Under the pieces are notes generated by a model. The model saw nothing but the letters and a program-made list of their open reading frames with translations, made no database searches and was not told the origin of the DNA. Positions 1 to 10,604 of a stretch of 64,000 nt of DNA are shown piece by piece. Numbering within the stretch: the stretch's first letter is position 1; every line of letters begins with the position of its first letter. Location: contig NC_053495.1 in assembly GCF_905171775.1 (NCBI RefSeq), forward strand, positions 105,133,409-105,197,408, written 5' to 3'. The position numbers and the translations under genes were made by a program. This DNA comes from Rana temporaria (lineage: Eukaryota; Chordata; Amphibia; Anura; Ranidae).

Positions 1-790
1 TACAAGTTATTGTTATTGCATTACCGCATAAGTACCACAATCTATTCATCTGTTGTACCCTGTCATCTTCTGTAACCCGATGTACGGAATAAAAGCACCT
101 CTGCGAGTAGAATCTGTACTTGGTGAGTTCAAGCTATCTGATGAGGATTGTCCTCAGTGATTATATCTGCTGTGACGGTATGCGAGGTGAGATACAGGAT
201 AGTCGCTATATTTTACCTTTGCTTTTTTTTCATTCTCAGGGACTGAACCAAAATCCGGCCCGGTTTTTCTAGCCACTGTTTCAGGCTGGGTTCCGGTCCG
301 GATGTTCTGGTCCACTGGAGTCCACAATCAAGTGGACTTTAAATGACCAGGAAGAGAGCACAGCAGGGGTCTGGCTTGAGACTCAGGAGGGAATCTGAGT
401 AAGAGGAGCTCAATTTGTTTGGACTGGAAAAATATAAGGTTTTCTTTACCTCGTGTTTTGTGGGTGACAGGGACCAACCCTGCACCGTATAGAGAGCAGC
501 TCTATGTTTGTTTTAGTGCCAGACGGTAAGGATTTGATTTACTGTATTGTTTGATTTTTTTTACTTTGCAAATCTGTAAATAACACTGGCATCCACCAGG
601 TTTCCAAGAAACTGTACGCTGACCTTTATTCCAAGAAAAGTTGATCCCCCACGAGCTAATCTCCCACACTGCTTATACAGGCCAGGCATAGAGGTCTCAC
701 AAGAGATATATTGCTTCACAACAATCAGAGTCAGAATAAGCACAGAGTATGTCGTTTTCTGGTCCAGAGAACATAGAATACAGTAGAGCA
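1..790. other. No recognisable feature
   Basis: I see no credible coding region, terminal repeat or RNA gene here. The open frames are short and show no family resemblance. A CTGATGA followed by a short GC-rich hairpin near position 138 superficially recalls a hammerhead core, but the GAAA that should follow is missing. Confidence 0.5.
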
Positions 791-791
791 G

Positions 792-844
792 CCCTCAAAA
801 AATCCACTTGCCTGCTCGCATTTTGCGAGTGGATTTTGAGAGGG
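792..844. repeat. Short hairpin, likely MITE remnant
   Basis: CCCTC-AAAAAATCCACTT on the left pairs with TGGATTTTGAGAGGG on the right around a CTCGCATTTTGCGAG core, giving a near-perfect hairpin of about 53 bp. It looks like two opposed ends of a small DNA transposon brought together by internal deletion. No target duplication was identified. Confidence 0.5.
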
Positions 845-979
845 CGAGTGTGGTCTGCCTGGGAGCAGGGGGGTGAGCAACGCTGTCGGCCCAGGTTGTA
901 TGGAAGCCTTTGTCTCAGTGATCTTAGGGGAAGAGAGAAGAGAGCCGCTGCCGCCTGGCTGATTAGAGCGCTGGGGAGT

Positions 980-1203
980 GGGGAACATAACAGCTTTCAT
1001 TACAATAGCTGTGTGTTTCCCCACCGTGCAGCATCATATACAGCCCCTCCCCCTTGTCCGATCACTTTGATAGGCAGATCACCGTCCAATCCTGGGACGG
1101 TGATCTGTCTATCAAAGTTCCACAGAAAAGGGGGAGGGGCTGTATACGACGCCGCACGGCGGAGAAACACACAGCTATTGTAATGAAAGCTGTTATGTTC
1201 CCC
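980..1203. repeat. 224-bp foldback palindrome
   Basis: GGGGAACATAACAGCTTTCA at the left end is the reverse complement of the right end, and the arms stay complementary to a centre near 1,091 with only scattered mismatches. Such foldbacks are typical of non-autonomous DNA transposons. No clear target duplication is visible, because the right end runs straight into a minisatellite. Confidence 0.75.
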
Positions 1204-1620
1204 AATTGCTGCATTGGGGACACAGGCTGAAACTAGGGACAATTGCTGCATTGGGGACACAGGCTGAAACTAGGGACAATTGCTGCATTGGGGACACAGG
1301 CTGAAACTGGGGACAATTGCTGCACTGGGGACCCAGGCTGAAACTCTGAACTGGGGACACAGGCTGAAACTCTGACCTGGGGACACAGGCTGAAACTCTG
1401 AACTGGGGACACAGGTTGAAACTCTGAACTGGGGACACAGGCTAAAACACTGAACTGGGGACACAGGCTGAAACTCTGAACTGGGGACACAGGCTGAAAC
1501 TGGGGACACGTGCTGCATTGGGGACACAGGCTGAACTGGGGACACAGGCTGCACTGAGGATGGGGACACAGGCTGCACTGGCGGGCACAGGCTGCATTGG
1601 CGGACACGGGCAGGCTGCAT
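1204..1620. repeat. GGGGACACAGGCTGAAACT minisatellite
   Basis: The array begins with four units of 37 bp (AATTGCTGCATTGGGGACAC plus AGGCTGAAACTAGGGAC; starts at 1204, 1241, 1278, 1315). It then shortens to about 25-bp units (CTGAACTGGGGACACAGGCT) and decays into a CTGCA/GGGGACACAG pattern. Open frames across it on the minus strand are by-products of the repetition. Confidence 0.85.
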
Positions 1621-1688
1621 TTTTGGGTATGGATAAAGTTGTTGTTAATATTTATTTTTATAAATTAATTCTGCATAGAACATTTAAG

Positions 1689-1845
1689 CAGGGGTGTCAA
1701 ACTGGCGGCCCTCCAGCTGTTCCGAAACTACAAGTCCCATCATGCCTCTGCCTGTGAGAGGCATGCTTGTAACTGTTAGCCTTGCAATGCCTCATGGGAC
1801 TTGTAGTTTTGCAACAGCTGGAGGGCCGCCAGTTTGACACCCCTG
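1689..1845. mobile_element. hAT-like palindromic MITE
   Basis: The element starts CAGGGGTGTCAAACTGGCGG and ends with the reverse complement (GCCAGTTTGACACCCCTG). The arms pair nearly to the centre, including the ACTACAAGTCCCAT / ATGGGACTTGTAGT blocks. It is flanked by the direct repeat ATTTAAG (1682-1688 and 1846-1852), one base short of the 8-bp duplication expected for hAT. The CAGGGGTG termini also suggest hAT. It has no coding capacity. Confidence 0.8.
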
Positions 1846-1852
1846 ATTTAAG

Positions 1853-2823
1853 TGTAATTTAATGAGATAATATATATGAGGGCATGTTTAGGGGTGGAAT
1901 TAGGGGCAGGGCAGGGTAGGGGTTGGACGGGACAACTGGTGGCGAGTAAACCCTTGAGGCCTGGCTAGTAGCTCAGGACTTGAAATTTTGATCCCTGCAG
2001 TAGAGTAATACACAGTGATGTGATGCTTTGCAGGCTGTTGTGGATAAAAATAATAAATGCACATTTTTTTCCCTTGTGCATTTATTATTTGTTTCTTAAA
2101 GGTGAGCTTAGCCTTTAAATAGATTCATACACAGCATGTTTTATTTTTTCAACAGGTACTTATAGTTGAGGCTTGCTCATTTTGAAGTCAGGTTCTAAAA
2201 GGACATGGTAAATTAGTCTCACATCATGGAGCGTTCTTCCAAAAGACAGAGGTAGAAACATTGCATCGCTGTATATTACTAATTAGTTGACTCTGAATAA
2301 GTGAATGTTAGTTATGATTATATTCTATTTAAGGTGATCCAAACTGTATAAAGCAAAACCCTACACAGTAGTTTACTTTTCAGATTACACTTAGAACAAT
2401 TGGTGGGACTGCTGTGATGTAATGGAGTAATGGAATTTTATTTTTAGTGCAGGATTGTGGCCAAATTTCCTTCAAGCAGCAAAGACAGACAGTACTGAAC
2501 TGAGGTAGGAGGAAAAACATACACAATATTGGTATAATGTTCAGCGCTAAACCATCTTATGAAAAAGATTAAAGTTTAAAATTTAAATGAAAAGGCATGC
2601 ATCTGCATGCTGATACATGAAGGTGCAACCATGTGAATGGTGAGTGAATTGAAACTCACTGAACTGTACTGAGGTAGGCAGTGGTAGAATTTATTGTCTT
2701 TATTGCATTCATTATTGAAACAACTGTAAAACAAAATAAAACATTAGTATGTTTAATGCAAAAATAGACTCCGATGTAGTTCAGTTTTAAAAAACATGAT
2801 GAAACCAACAAAATATGTCTCAG
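1853..2823. other. No gene seen
   Basis: AT-rich sequence without a convincing ORF or repeat structure. It is the left-hand host sequence of the Penelope-like insertion and continues, after that element, at 9,382. Confidence 0.5.
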
Positions 2824-2837
2824 AAATCTATTCATTG

Positions 2838-3598
2838 AAGAAAAAAACCCAAAGGTTGACGCTGCGCTGATAATAATTAATGATAAGAAATGCTGAATGT
2901 TACAGTGAACAAACGGAGAGAAAATAGCTGCTAGCACTAAAATGTGTACAACAAATTAAAAGACATAAAAATAAAAAACAGTGCAGCGCTAATAATGATG
3001 CTTAAATTCAATTAAATAGAAGTGCAAGCAAAAGTCCCTTCTGAAATAAATCAGAAAAAGATGAGGATGAAATTAAGTGTATAAAAGATAAAAGTCCATT
3101 TGGAAACCAAGAAATTAAAGTGACTCAATCCAGTGTTCTTTCCTGTGACAGAAAGTTCCTTAAGTAGCCAAATGTGATAAAATCTTGATTGCTGTGAAAT
3201 GGTGTTCACCCATCCACTCGTGAGATAGGGTTAACCGCTTACCAGAGGTAAAGACTGTTTTCCACCAGTCTTATAGAGCCTATGGGAAGTCAGGTCTCCC
3301 AATACCTTTTCAGTTGCAATGAAACTCAGCATTCAATCCAAGATGTCATAAAATAGAACAGAAAAACTTCTCATAGTGCATAACATTTAAACCAGGGAAA
3401 TGAGTTTAATAGGAAATGCACTTACAGTTAAGTTGTCAAAGACTGCATAACGGTGGACAAGATAAAAGCGCCTCAGCTGTAGTGTTCCGATGCTCCTCGC
3501 TACTCGATCTGCAACCACGGCCAGCGTTCAGGACGGAACGCGATGACGTCACGGCACCCTACAATCGTTTCGTCGCAAAAGGACTTCTACGGGGGATT
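2838..3598 (-). repeat. Pseudo-LTR copy 1 of Penelope-like element
   Basis: It matches 8281-9007 in the same orientation almost base for base. The main difference is about 24 extra bases after GAGAAAATAGC near 2,930. It ends at GGACTTCT (3598). Confidence 0.85.
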
Positions 3599-4109
3599 AG
3601 CCGGATATGGACGTCAGCGCGCTTGGTTGTTATAAATAGCCCAGGAATCCATTAGTGAAACTGGAAACTGGATGAGGTTCACATGTAAACTGAGGGCAAA
3701 CCATTTAACACAGGTAGCAAGAGGAGCGGAAGTTCGGTTAGATAGTTCCAAACACGAACCACCCGGAACAAAAAAAAGTAAAGAAATAATATATTATGAA
3801 CGCGGCGGTGTTTATTTTCAAGCAGCGGAGCAACGGATCACTACTTATAAGGAATGAATAACAATTGAATTATATACATCATAAATGTCCACTAAAAAAG
3901 AAATATATTAATATATATCTGGATATAATTACACAACTTGAATTTTAATATATACCTAATGAATTTATTTAAAAAGTGAAGATATAAAATTAGATTATAT
4001 TTGGGATCCGTAATATATTAAAAAAAATGTGATTTAATAATCCTAATATAAAAATATATAAAATATATAAAAAAAAATTTGGAAACAATTAGCATCCCAT
4101 ATGAAAATG

Positions 4110-4895
4110 TTAAGAATTATTTAAAAAGCAATTGACATCCCAGTCAACATTAAGTCCGAAAGGGATAAACGATTTCAAACAGAAGATCCAGCGAGTTTCG
4201 AGCCTAGAAATAGCACGTACCATATTAGTGCCTCGCCAGTGTGGACGGACATTATCTATAGCAAAGAAACTGGTCCCTTTCAATTGCCTCCCATGATATT
4301 TATCATAATGTTTTGAGAGATTATGTTTCGGAAAACCGCTTTTAATTCTCCCAACATGCTCACTAAGGCGGATATGTAATTCTCTTTTTGTGCGGCCTAT
4401 ATACTGCTTGGAGCATGGACATTGTATCATGTATACAACATACTTGGTAGAGCAGATAATGAATGAATCTATGTCATACGAAGTCCCAGTGACTGAGGAT
4501 TGAAAATTGGTGCATTTGCGTTCCTTGAAAGAATTAATCTTGCAAATGTTGCACCGGCGACATGGAAAAAAACCTTTGAGTGAATGAAAAAATTATACTT
4601 CCTTTGGGGGATCAATAGCATTAGGTGCTACACAATGTCTTAACGCTGGTGCCCCCTTAAAAATCAAGACAGGGTTCTCAGGCATGTGGGCCCCAAGGAT
4701 CCTGTCACTTCTGAGAACATCCCAGTGTTTCTTTAGAATTTTTTTAATTGAGAAATGTTGATTGGAATATTTGGTGGTTAAAGACCAACTAAATTTGTCT
4801 GGGGGGATAAGATTCCTTTTATTAGTGTTTTTGGTTAACAAAGATTCCCTCTCCATCACTTCCACCTTATTAATAGTTTTGTCAATCAGGTCTTC
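4110..4895 (-). pseudogene. GIY-YIG endonuclease part of Penelope-like element
   Basis: This is the C-terminal continuation of the reverse-transcriptase frame on the far side of the MITE. After a linker (residues encoded at ~4865-4610) an in-frame TAA at about 4610 follows PPKEV. The frame then continues through a Cys-rich block (CRRCNICK ... CTNF) to the endonuclease core: TKYVVYMI with the VVY version of GIY, CPC, then YIGRTKRELHIRLSEH with the YIG and the catalytic-type Arg, and H/N positions further on. It ends near 4110. In the family this domain nicks the target to prime reverse transcription. The single stop and the upstream MITE inactivate it. Confidence 0.85.
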
Positions 4896-5421
4896 TTAAA
4901 GCGGGAGTTCACCCATTTAAAAAAAAAAAAAAAATCTCCCCTTAGCTTCCTGCTCGTTCGGTCTAGGGGAATCGGCTATTTATATTAAAATAGGTGCAGT
5001 ACTTACCCGTTTTCGAGCTGTATCTTCTTCCGTCGCTTCCGGGTATGGGTCTTCGGGAGCGGGCGTTCCTTCTTGATTGACATTCTTCCGAGAGGCTTCC
5101 GACGGTCGCATCCATCGCGTCACTCGTAGCCGAAAGAAGCCGAACGTCGGTGCGGCTCTATACTGCGCCTGCGCACCGACGTTCGGCTTCTTTCGGAAAA
5201 TCGTGACGCGATGGATGCGACCGTCGGAAGCCTCTCGGAAACCTGTCAATCAAGAAGGACCGCCCATTCCCGAAGCCCATACCCGGAAGCGACGGAGAGG
5301 ATGCGTCTCGTAAACGGGTAAGTACTGCACATATTTTAAAATAAATTGCCGATTCCCCTAGTAATAACGAGCAGGAAGCGAAGGGGGAAAAGTGCCCTCT
5401 AAGGGTGAACCCCCGCTTTAA
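4896..5421. mobile_element. T2-like TTAA MITE inside Penelope element
   Basis: TTAA sits at both ends (4896-4899 and 5418-5421) around AGCGGGAGTTCACCC and its complement GGGTGAACCCCCGCT. The arms pair almost to the middle (GACGGTCGCATCCATCGCGT near 5,105 pairs with 5,210). The TTAAAGCGG start resembles the TTAAAGGRR terminus described for T2-family MITEs of Xenopus. It interrupts the reverse transcriptase-endonuclease frame, so it arrived after the Penelope insertion. No coding capacity. Confidence 0.85.
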
Positions 5422-6963
5422 TATCCTTTATTGATGAATCTTTGCCTAAGGACACTTGCTTGGTTACGGTAGTCCTCAATCTCTTTACAATTCCGCCTTA
5501 AGCGTTGGAATTGACCTTTCGGTACTGCAGCAAGCCAAGAGCTGTGATGACAGCTTGAAATAGGAATAAAAGAGTTCCGATCTGTATCTTTAAAAAATGT
5601 GTTAGTAATCAATTGACCTTCCTTGACAAAAATGTTTAGATCTAAAAATTGTATATGCGAGGTGCTAATAACATATTGCAAAGTGATGCCCTTAGTATTA
5701 GAATTTAAATTAGAAAAGAATGACTCAAGTGATGTGACATCTCCTTCCCATATGACTAGCACATCATCGATGTAGCGTTTCCAAAGTCGCAGTTGTGGTG
5801 GTGGTTGGTTATCAATGGCTTCTCATTCCCAAAAAGCCATGAATAAATTGGCTAGGCTGGGGGCAAATTTGGCCCCCATCGCCACGCCACAGATCTGAAG
5901 AAAAAACCTACCTCCGAACCAAAAATAGTTATGCGTTGTCGCAAATCTTAGTAATTCCAAAATAAATTCCTTTTGGAGGGGAGGTATATTGGATTCGTGC
6001 TGTAGGTAGAAATCAACTGCTTGTAAGCCATGCTGGTGTGAAATGACTGTATATAGGGAGGCCACATCTGCAGTGGCAAGGATGTAGCCCTCCTTCCATC
6101 TGACTTCTTTTAATAAGGTTAGAACCTCCATTGTATCTCTAAGGTACGCAGGAGTGGATGTTACTAGTGGCTGTAAAAAATTATCTACATATTTGCCAAT
6201 CCTGGCTGTGACGGAATCAATTCCGCTTATGATTGGGCGGCCAGGGGGGTTAACCAAACTTTTGTGGAGTTTGGGTAAATAATAGATCACTGGTACCCTA
6301 GGTGTGATCGGAATAAGATAAGCATGTTCCTTTTCGTTGAGTATTCCTTTCTGTAAACCTTGATCGACCAGGGTAGATAGTAGCTTCCTATATTTAGCTG
6401 TAGGATTTGAAGGTAGAGGGGTATATGTGGAACTATCTGACAATTGACGGTTCATTTCTTCCACATATTTTGATTTGTCCAAAATAACAATCCCCCCTCA
6501 TTTATCTGCAGGTCTAATTATTATTTCGTTCCGCTGGCAGATATTTTTAATATTGGTCTGAATGGGGAAAAGGCCTTTAGGTTTAGTAATATTCAGAGAT
6601 AGAAGATCCTTGATCACTAATTCTTTGAATACTTGTATGGCTGGTGCTACAAACCCGGGAGGGTTAAATAGTGAAGCATTCTTAAGGTTGGTGTGCTGAA
6701 TTGGGGCAATATTCATAGATGAAGTATCGTCTGGATTGACTCCAGATCGACGAATGGAGGATGAAGGGATCCTATGTATTATTTGAGTGCCATTTCCAAT
6801 TGGATTTAAAATGAAATGCCTCTTTATATTCATCTTGCGGATAAATTTGTTGACATCGATGAAGGTCTCAAATTTATTGAGTTGACGTGGGGGGGCATAT
6901 TTGAGTCCATGGCTTAGAAGATTTTGTTCACCAACGGTTAAGGTGGCTGAGCTAAGATTGAAG
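5422..6963 (-). pseudogene. Penelope-type reverse transcriptase, two stops
   Basis: The protein would copy element RNA into DNA at the nicked target. Reading on the minus strand, the frame starts upstream of 6833 with the conserved block NLSSATLTVGEQNLLSHGLK. It then shows IIIRPADK, YYLPKLHK, GRPIISGIDS, the palm motif ATADVASLYT, GVAMGAKFAPSLANLFM, and the catalytic YIDDVLVIWEG near 5,770. Two in-frame TGA codons break an otherwise continuous frame: one after RPADK (~6497), where family members have glycines, and one after MAFWE (~5825), just before the YIDD box. The frame then meets a TTAA-type MITE at 5421. These are simple point changes, so the copy is fairly young but inactive as it stands. 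Confidence 0.88.
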
Positions 6964-6970
6964 ATACCCG

Positions 6971-8278
6971 CTAGGTCCGTGGTTTTCCTCTCTTTGGCCC
7001 GAATTCGCCTCCCCCCTCTGATGCCCCTCTTTCGTCGTAATCTTTCTTGCTTTGGCTCCGTGTCATAGGAAAAAAACGTGGTGTGCTATTGTCCTCAAAA
7101 TCGCATGGTGATTCCACATAGTAGTCTCTCTGGACTGGGAGATTATGTTGATAGCCTGGGTGCTGTGTGATGGCATAGTTTTCTTCATATGTGTCAAATT
7201 GATGATTAGAGAGTGCTGCAAAACGATTTTCAAGAGGAATATGTCCCGGGCTATGATTCCTTCCTTCTCCTCTATATTCCATCTGTCCCTGTGTAACAGG
7301 TTTGAGATTCCAGCGATCACGAGGGTCCATGTGATTATCCCTTGGTTCGCTAGTTAAATTGGTGGAATTATGAGTGTATGGTCTAAAGTGCCAAGTGCCT
7401 TTAACTTCTCCTCTATGTTCAGAAGAGTTCATAAATGGCTGAGACTCTCTTGGGATATAATAGCCATTATGTACATTATCTCGAAAATTAGGGTCTTTTC
7501 CTGTATGTGATCCTTTGGGACGAGCTCCACCTGAGGAAGCTTGTGTATACGTCTTTTTCTGAGATTTTTGAGGTTTAGGAGGCATAGAGGTGTTGCCAAT
7601 ATTTTGATTCCTATTGGTGACTGGACCCTGTGGTGGTCCGCGTGAAGGAGCCCGGTTGCCAACAGAAGGTATAGGTTGCGGGAGAGATGCGGTGTTGTCT
7701 ATTTTTCTAGATTCCGTATTCTCCAAAGTGGTCTGCCACTTAAAAACCACCTTATTTGAATAGTCTGACAAATCACGGTTAAATTTCTTCTTTTTCTTAT
7801 TTTTCTGATCTAAACCTTCTTTTTCAATAGTTTCTCTCAATTGATCAGATTTAGATATATATAATTCTTGATCTTTAAAAAGACTAAGCTTCGTTTTCAC
7901 AAGACCAATCTCCTCATTTAAGGATTTATTTTTGGCATGTTTCTTATCTAAAAGAAATTGGAGAAACTTTACCCCTATTTCATTAAAATAAGTGTACCAG
8001 CCTTCCAAATCAGTCTCCCCTTTCTGGGGGGCCACTTCCCACCTGAGGCTTCGAGGTACCATTTTTTTATCTACATAATGTTCTAAATATGCAATGTCCC
8101 AAATGGTATGCAGTTCTGATATTAGGAGATTTTTCAGTCTGAGAAACAGGCCACCTAAAGCGTCTGTCTGTTCAGTGTTGCCATCAAATACTCCCTCTAA
8201 GTTAATATTATACTGTGATCTAAAATCAAATATATCCATATTGAATGGTGAGCAGCAACGTCTTAGTACAAAAAGCAA
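6971..8278 (-). CDS. Penelope-like element N-terminal ORF
   Basis: This 435-residue open frame lies directly upstream of the reverse transcriptase on the coding strand. Residues 1-140 look globular, residues ~110-175 are charged and coiled-coil-like (rich in K/E), and the rest is a low-complexity, proline-, glycine- and asparagine-rich tail. It matches in position the poorly conserved upstream region of Penelope-like proteins; I recognise no enzymatic motif. The stop at 6971 overlaps the next frame, which starts around 6963 one frame away. The two may be separate ORFs, or parts of one protein separated by a frameshift. The first in-frame Met is only a few codons inside the pseudo-LTR boundary. 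Confidence 0.65.
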   Translation of the reverse strand: MLFVLRRCCSPFNMDIFDFRSQYNINLEGVFDGNTEQTDALGGLFLRLKNLLISELHTIWDIAYLEHYVDKKMVPRSLRWEVAPQKGETDLEGWYTYFNEIGVKFLQFLLDKKHAKNKSLNEEIGLVKTKLSLFKDQELYISKSDQLRETIEKEGLDQKNKKKKKFNRDLSDYSNKVVFKWQTTLENTESRKIDNTASLPQPIPSVGNRAPSRGPPQGPVTNRNQNIGNTSMPPKPQKSQKKTYTQASSGGARPKGSHTGKDPNFRDNVHNGYYIPRESQPFMNSSEHRGEVKGTWHFRPYTHNSTNLTSEPRDNHMDPRDRWNLKPVTQGQMEYRGEGRNHSPGHIPLENRFAALSNHQFDTYEENYAITQHPGYQHNLPVQRDYYVESPCDFEDNSTPRFFPMTRSQSKKDYDERGASEGGGEFGPKRGKPRT

Positions 8279-8280
8279 TA

Positions 8281-9007
8281 AAGAAAAAAACCCAAAGGTT
8301 GACGCTGCGCTGATAATAATTAATGATAAGAAATGCTGAATGTTACAGTGAACAAACGGAGAGAAAATAACAAATTAAAAGACATAAAAATAAAAAACAG
8401 CGCAGCGCTAATAATGATGCTTAAATTCAATTAAATAGAAGTGCAAGCAAAAGTCCCTTCTGAAATAAATCAGAAAAAGATGAGGATGAAATTAAGTGTA
8501 TAAAAGATAAAAGTCCATTTGGAAACCAAGAAATTAAAGTGACTCAATCCAGTGTTCTTTCCTGTGACAGAAAGTTCCTTAAGTAGCCAAATGTGATAAA
8601 ATCTTGATTGCTGTGAAATGGTGTTCACCCATGCACTCGTGAGATAGGGTTAACCGCTTACCAGAGGTAAAGACTGTTTTCCACCAGTCTTATAGAGCCT
8701 ATGGGAAGTCAGGTCTCCCAATACCTTTTCAGTTGCAATGAAACTCAGCATTCAATCCAAGATGTCATAAAATAGAACAGAAAAACTTCTCATAGTGCAT
8801 AACGTTTAAACCAGGGAAATGAGTTTAATATGTAATGCACTTACAGTTAAGTTGTCAAAGACTGCATAATGGTGGACAAGATAAAAGCGCCTCAGCTGTA
8901 GTGTTCCGATGCTCCTCGCTACTCGATCTGCAACCACGGTCAGCGTTCAGGATGGAACGCGATGACGTCACGGCACCCTACAATCGTTTCCTCGCAAAAG
9001 GACTTCT
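8281..9007 (-). repeat. Pseudo-LTR copy 2 of Penelope-like element
   Basis: Direct copy of 2838-3598. It lies upstream of the first ORF on the coding (minus) strand, so it presumably holds the promoter, as pseudo-LTRs do in this group; that role is inferred. I looked for the hammerhead ribozyme reported in pseudo-LTRs of such elements and did not find a convincing CTGATGA/GAAA core. Confidence 0.85.
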
Positions 9008-9009
9008 TC

Positions 9010-9362
9010 TTTCATTGCAACTGAAAAGGTATTGGGAGACCTGACTTCCCATAGGCTCTATAAGACTGGTGGAAAACAGTCTTTACCTCTGGTAAGCGGT
9101 TAACCCTATCTCACGAGTGCATGGGTGAACACCATTTCACAGCAATCAAGATTTTATCACATTTGGCTACTTAAGGAACTTTCTGTCACAGGAAAGAACA
9201 CTGGATTGAGTCACTTTAATTTCTTGGTTTCCAAATGGACTTTTATCTTTTATACACTTAATTTCATCCTCATCTTTTTCTGATTTATTTCAGAAGGGAC
9301 TTTTGCTTGCACTTCTATTTAATTGAATTTAAGCATCATTATTAGCGCTGCACTGTTTTTTA
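9010..9362 (+). repeat. Inverted partial pseudo-LTR copy
   Basis: This stretch is the reverse complement of about 8391-8743. Together with copy 2 it makes a hairpin with ~350-bp arms and a ~265-bp loop. Inverted extra terminal copies are a known result of Penelope-like retrotransposition. The 14-bp target duplication follows at 9368-9381, so this copy is part of the insertion. Confidence 0.85.
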
Positions 9363-9381
9363 TTTTTAAATCTATTCATTG

Positions 9382-9834
9382 GCCTTGAGATTTTGTTTGA
9401 TTTGAGTAAAGATTTTGAACTTAGTTGTACCAATATCATTCTGTCATTTTTTTAAATGTCCTTTACTTTAACGGAGATGTATAACATACTTTGACATGAA
9501 CCTGTGCAGGTCCCAACAACTGTGTATGCCTCTGTTGATATTCCTATCCTGTATAAACAACAGGAAACTCATTTTGTAACTGACCTTGTTCATAAGCAGA
9601 TGATACATCTCTGTAATATATCACATGCATTAGACAGCAAAAGGCAAGCTGTTGTCAATATCACAGAAATAGCTGGACCCAGAGTTCACCTAGTCATTTG
9701 TGTATTTTAAGCCATAAATTGTACATAATGAGACTTAAAGATGTCACTGCATGATTCCAGTAAGAAGGCAACATAAATTGTACATTATCAATAATATATA
9801 TCTTACAAACAAGATAGTGTATGTAGGTTTGTTC
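9382..9834. other. No gene seen
   Basis: Continuation of the host sequence right of the Penelope insertion. It is AT-rich, with only short open frames and no recognised similarity. Confidence 0.5.
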
Positions 9835-10089
9835 TTAAAGGGTCACTAAAGGAAAACATTTTTTTTGCTGAAATGACTGTTTATTGGGTATAGAGACATA
9901 CAAGTTAACTGATTCCTTTTAAAAATGAATACAAATTGAATTTAATCTATCATAAAATGTGCCTCTAGTTTCACTTTTGTTTTTAAGGTACATACATGAA
10001 GTTCCGGGTGAGAGGTGAGTCGGGAAGACTCACAAAACAAAAACAAACAAATCCAGGGCAGTGTTTTGTTTTTAAAATTAATCTGATTG

Positions 10090-10094
<5 letters not shown>

Positions 10095-10123
<29 letters not shown>

Positions 10124-10604
10124 CACCACCTCAGCTTTTATTAACCAAATTCTAGAGACCGGCTCATGATTTGATGCTTCTTACGTCTCGATTTGTGGTT
10201 TGCATCATGTGTGGTATTTATTCTGCAGTTTCCTTTTTTTTTTTTTTTTTAATTATTAAATCGTTAGAGTTTCGTTTTCTCTATCAACCAGCCATCGGGG
10301 CACAAATGCCATGACCATAATTACCTCCCCAACAACCCCCGTTAAGGCTGGTCGCACCCAATGCAAATTAACCGATCTTCTTAAGAGTTTTTTTTTTTTT
10401 TTTCCCACCCCCCCCCCCCCCCCCCCCCTCCCCTAATGGCTCCCAGGGATCTCGTCCTGTTCCCCTCTGAGATGTCTCCTAGTCAGTTCAGCAAAGGAAG
10501 CTATAATTTTCGCAACGCTTCTAAAAGAGATACACATAGAGCCTCGGAAAGGTGCATACGAGGAGGTGCTAGTGGATTTGCGCCCACTTTTACGTTTCTA
10601 GTTC
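10095..10604 (-). other. LINE A 3' UTR and poly(A) tail
   Basis: On the coding strand the 3' UTR after the ORF2 stop contains a G run (C run at ~10405-10428 on the + strand) and several A runs. It ends in a ~28-nt A tail immediately before the target duplication. Confidence 0.75.

Larger units (their letters stand above)
2838..9367 (-). mobile_element. Penelope-like retroelement, full insertion
   Basis: The 6.5-kb unit is bounded by a perfect 14-bp target duplication, AAATCTATTCATTG (2824-2837 and 9368-9381). On the minus strand it encodes, in order, an N-terminal ORF, a Penelope-type reverse transcriptase with a YIDD box, and a GIY-YIG endonuclease; this order and pairing define Penelope-like elements. 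It carries long direct repeats at both ends (2838-3598 and 8281-9007) and an inverted partial copy (9010-9362), matching the direct and inverted pseudo-LTRs known for the group. In-frame stops and a MITE insertion make it defective. The stretch 3599-4109 is an AT-rich, non-coding tail downstream of the endonuclease. Confidence 0.9.

Noticed and set aside
120..180. Possible hammerhead ribozyme core
   Set aside because: CTGATGA and a stem are present but the obligatory GAAA and a closing stem are not.
1193..1620. Minus-strand open frames of 80-124 codons rich in Cys, Pro and Ser
   Set aside because: They are the translation of the minisatellite in different phases, with no start context or family resemblance.
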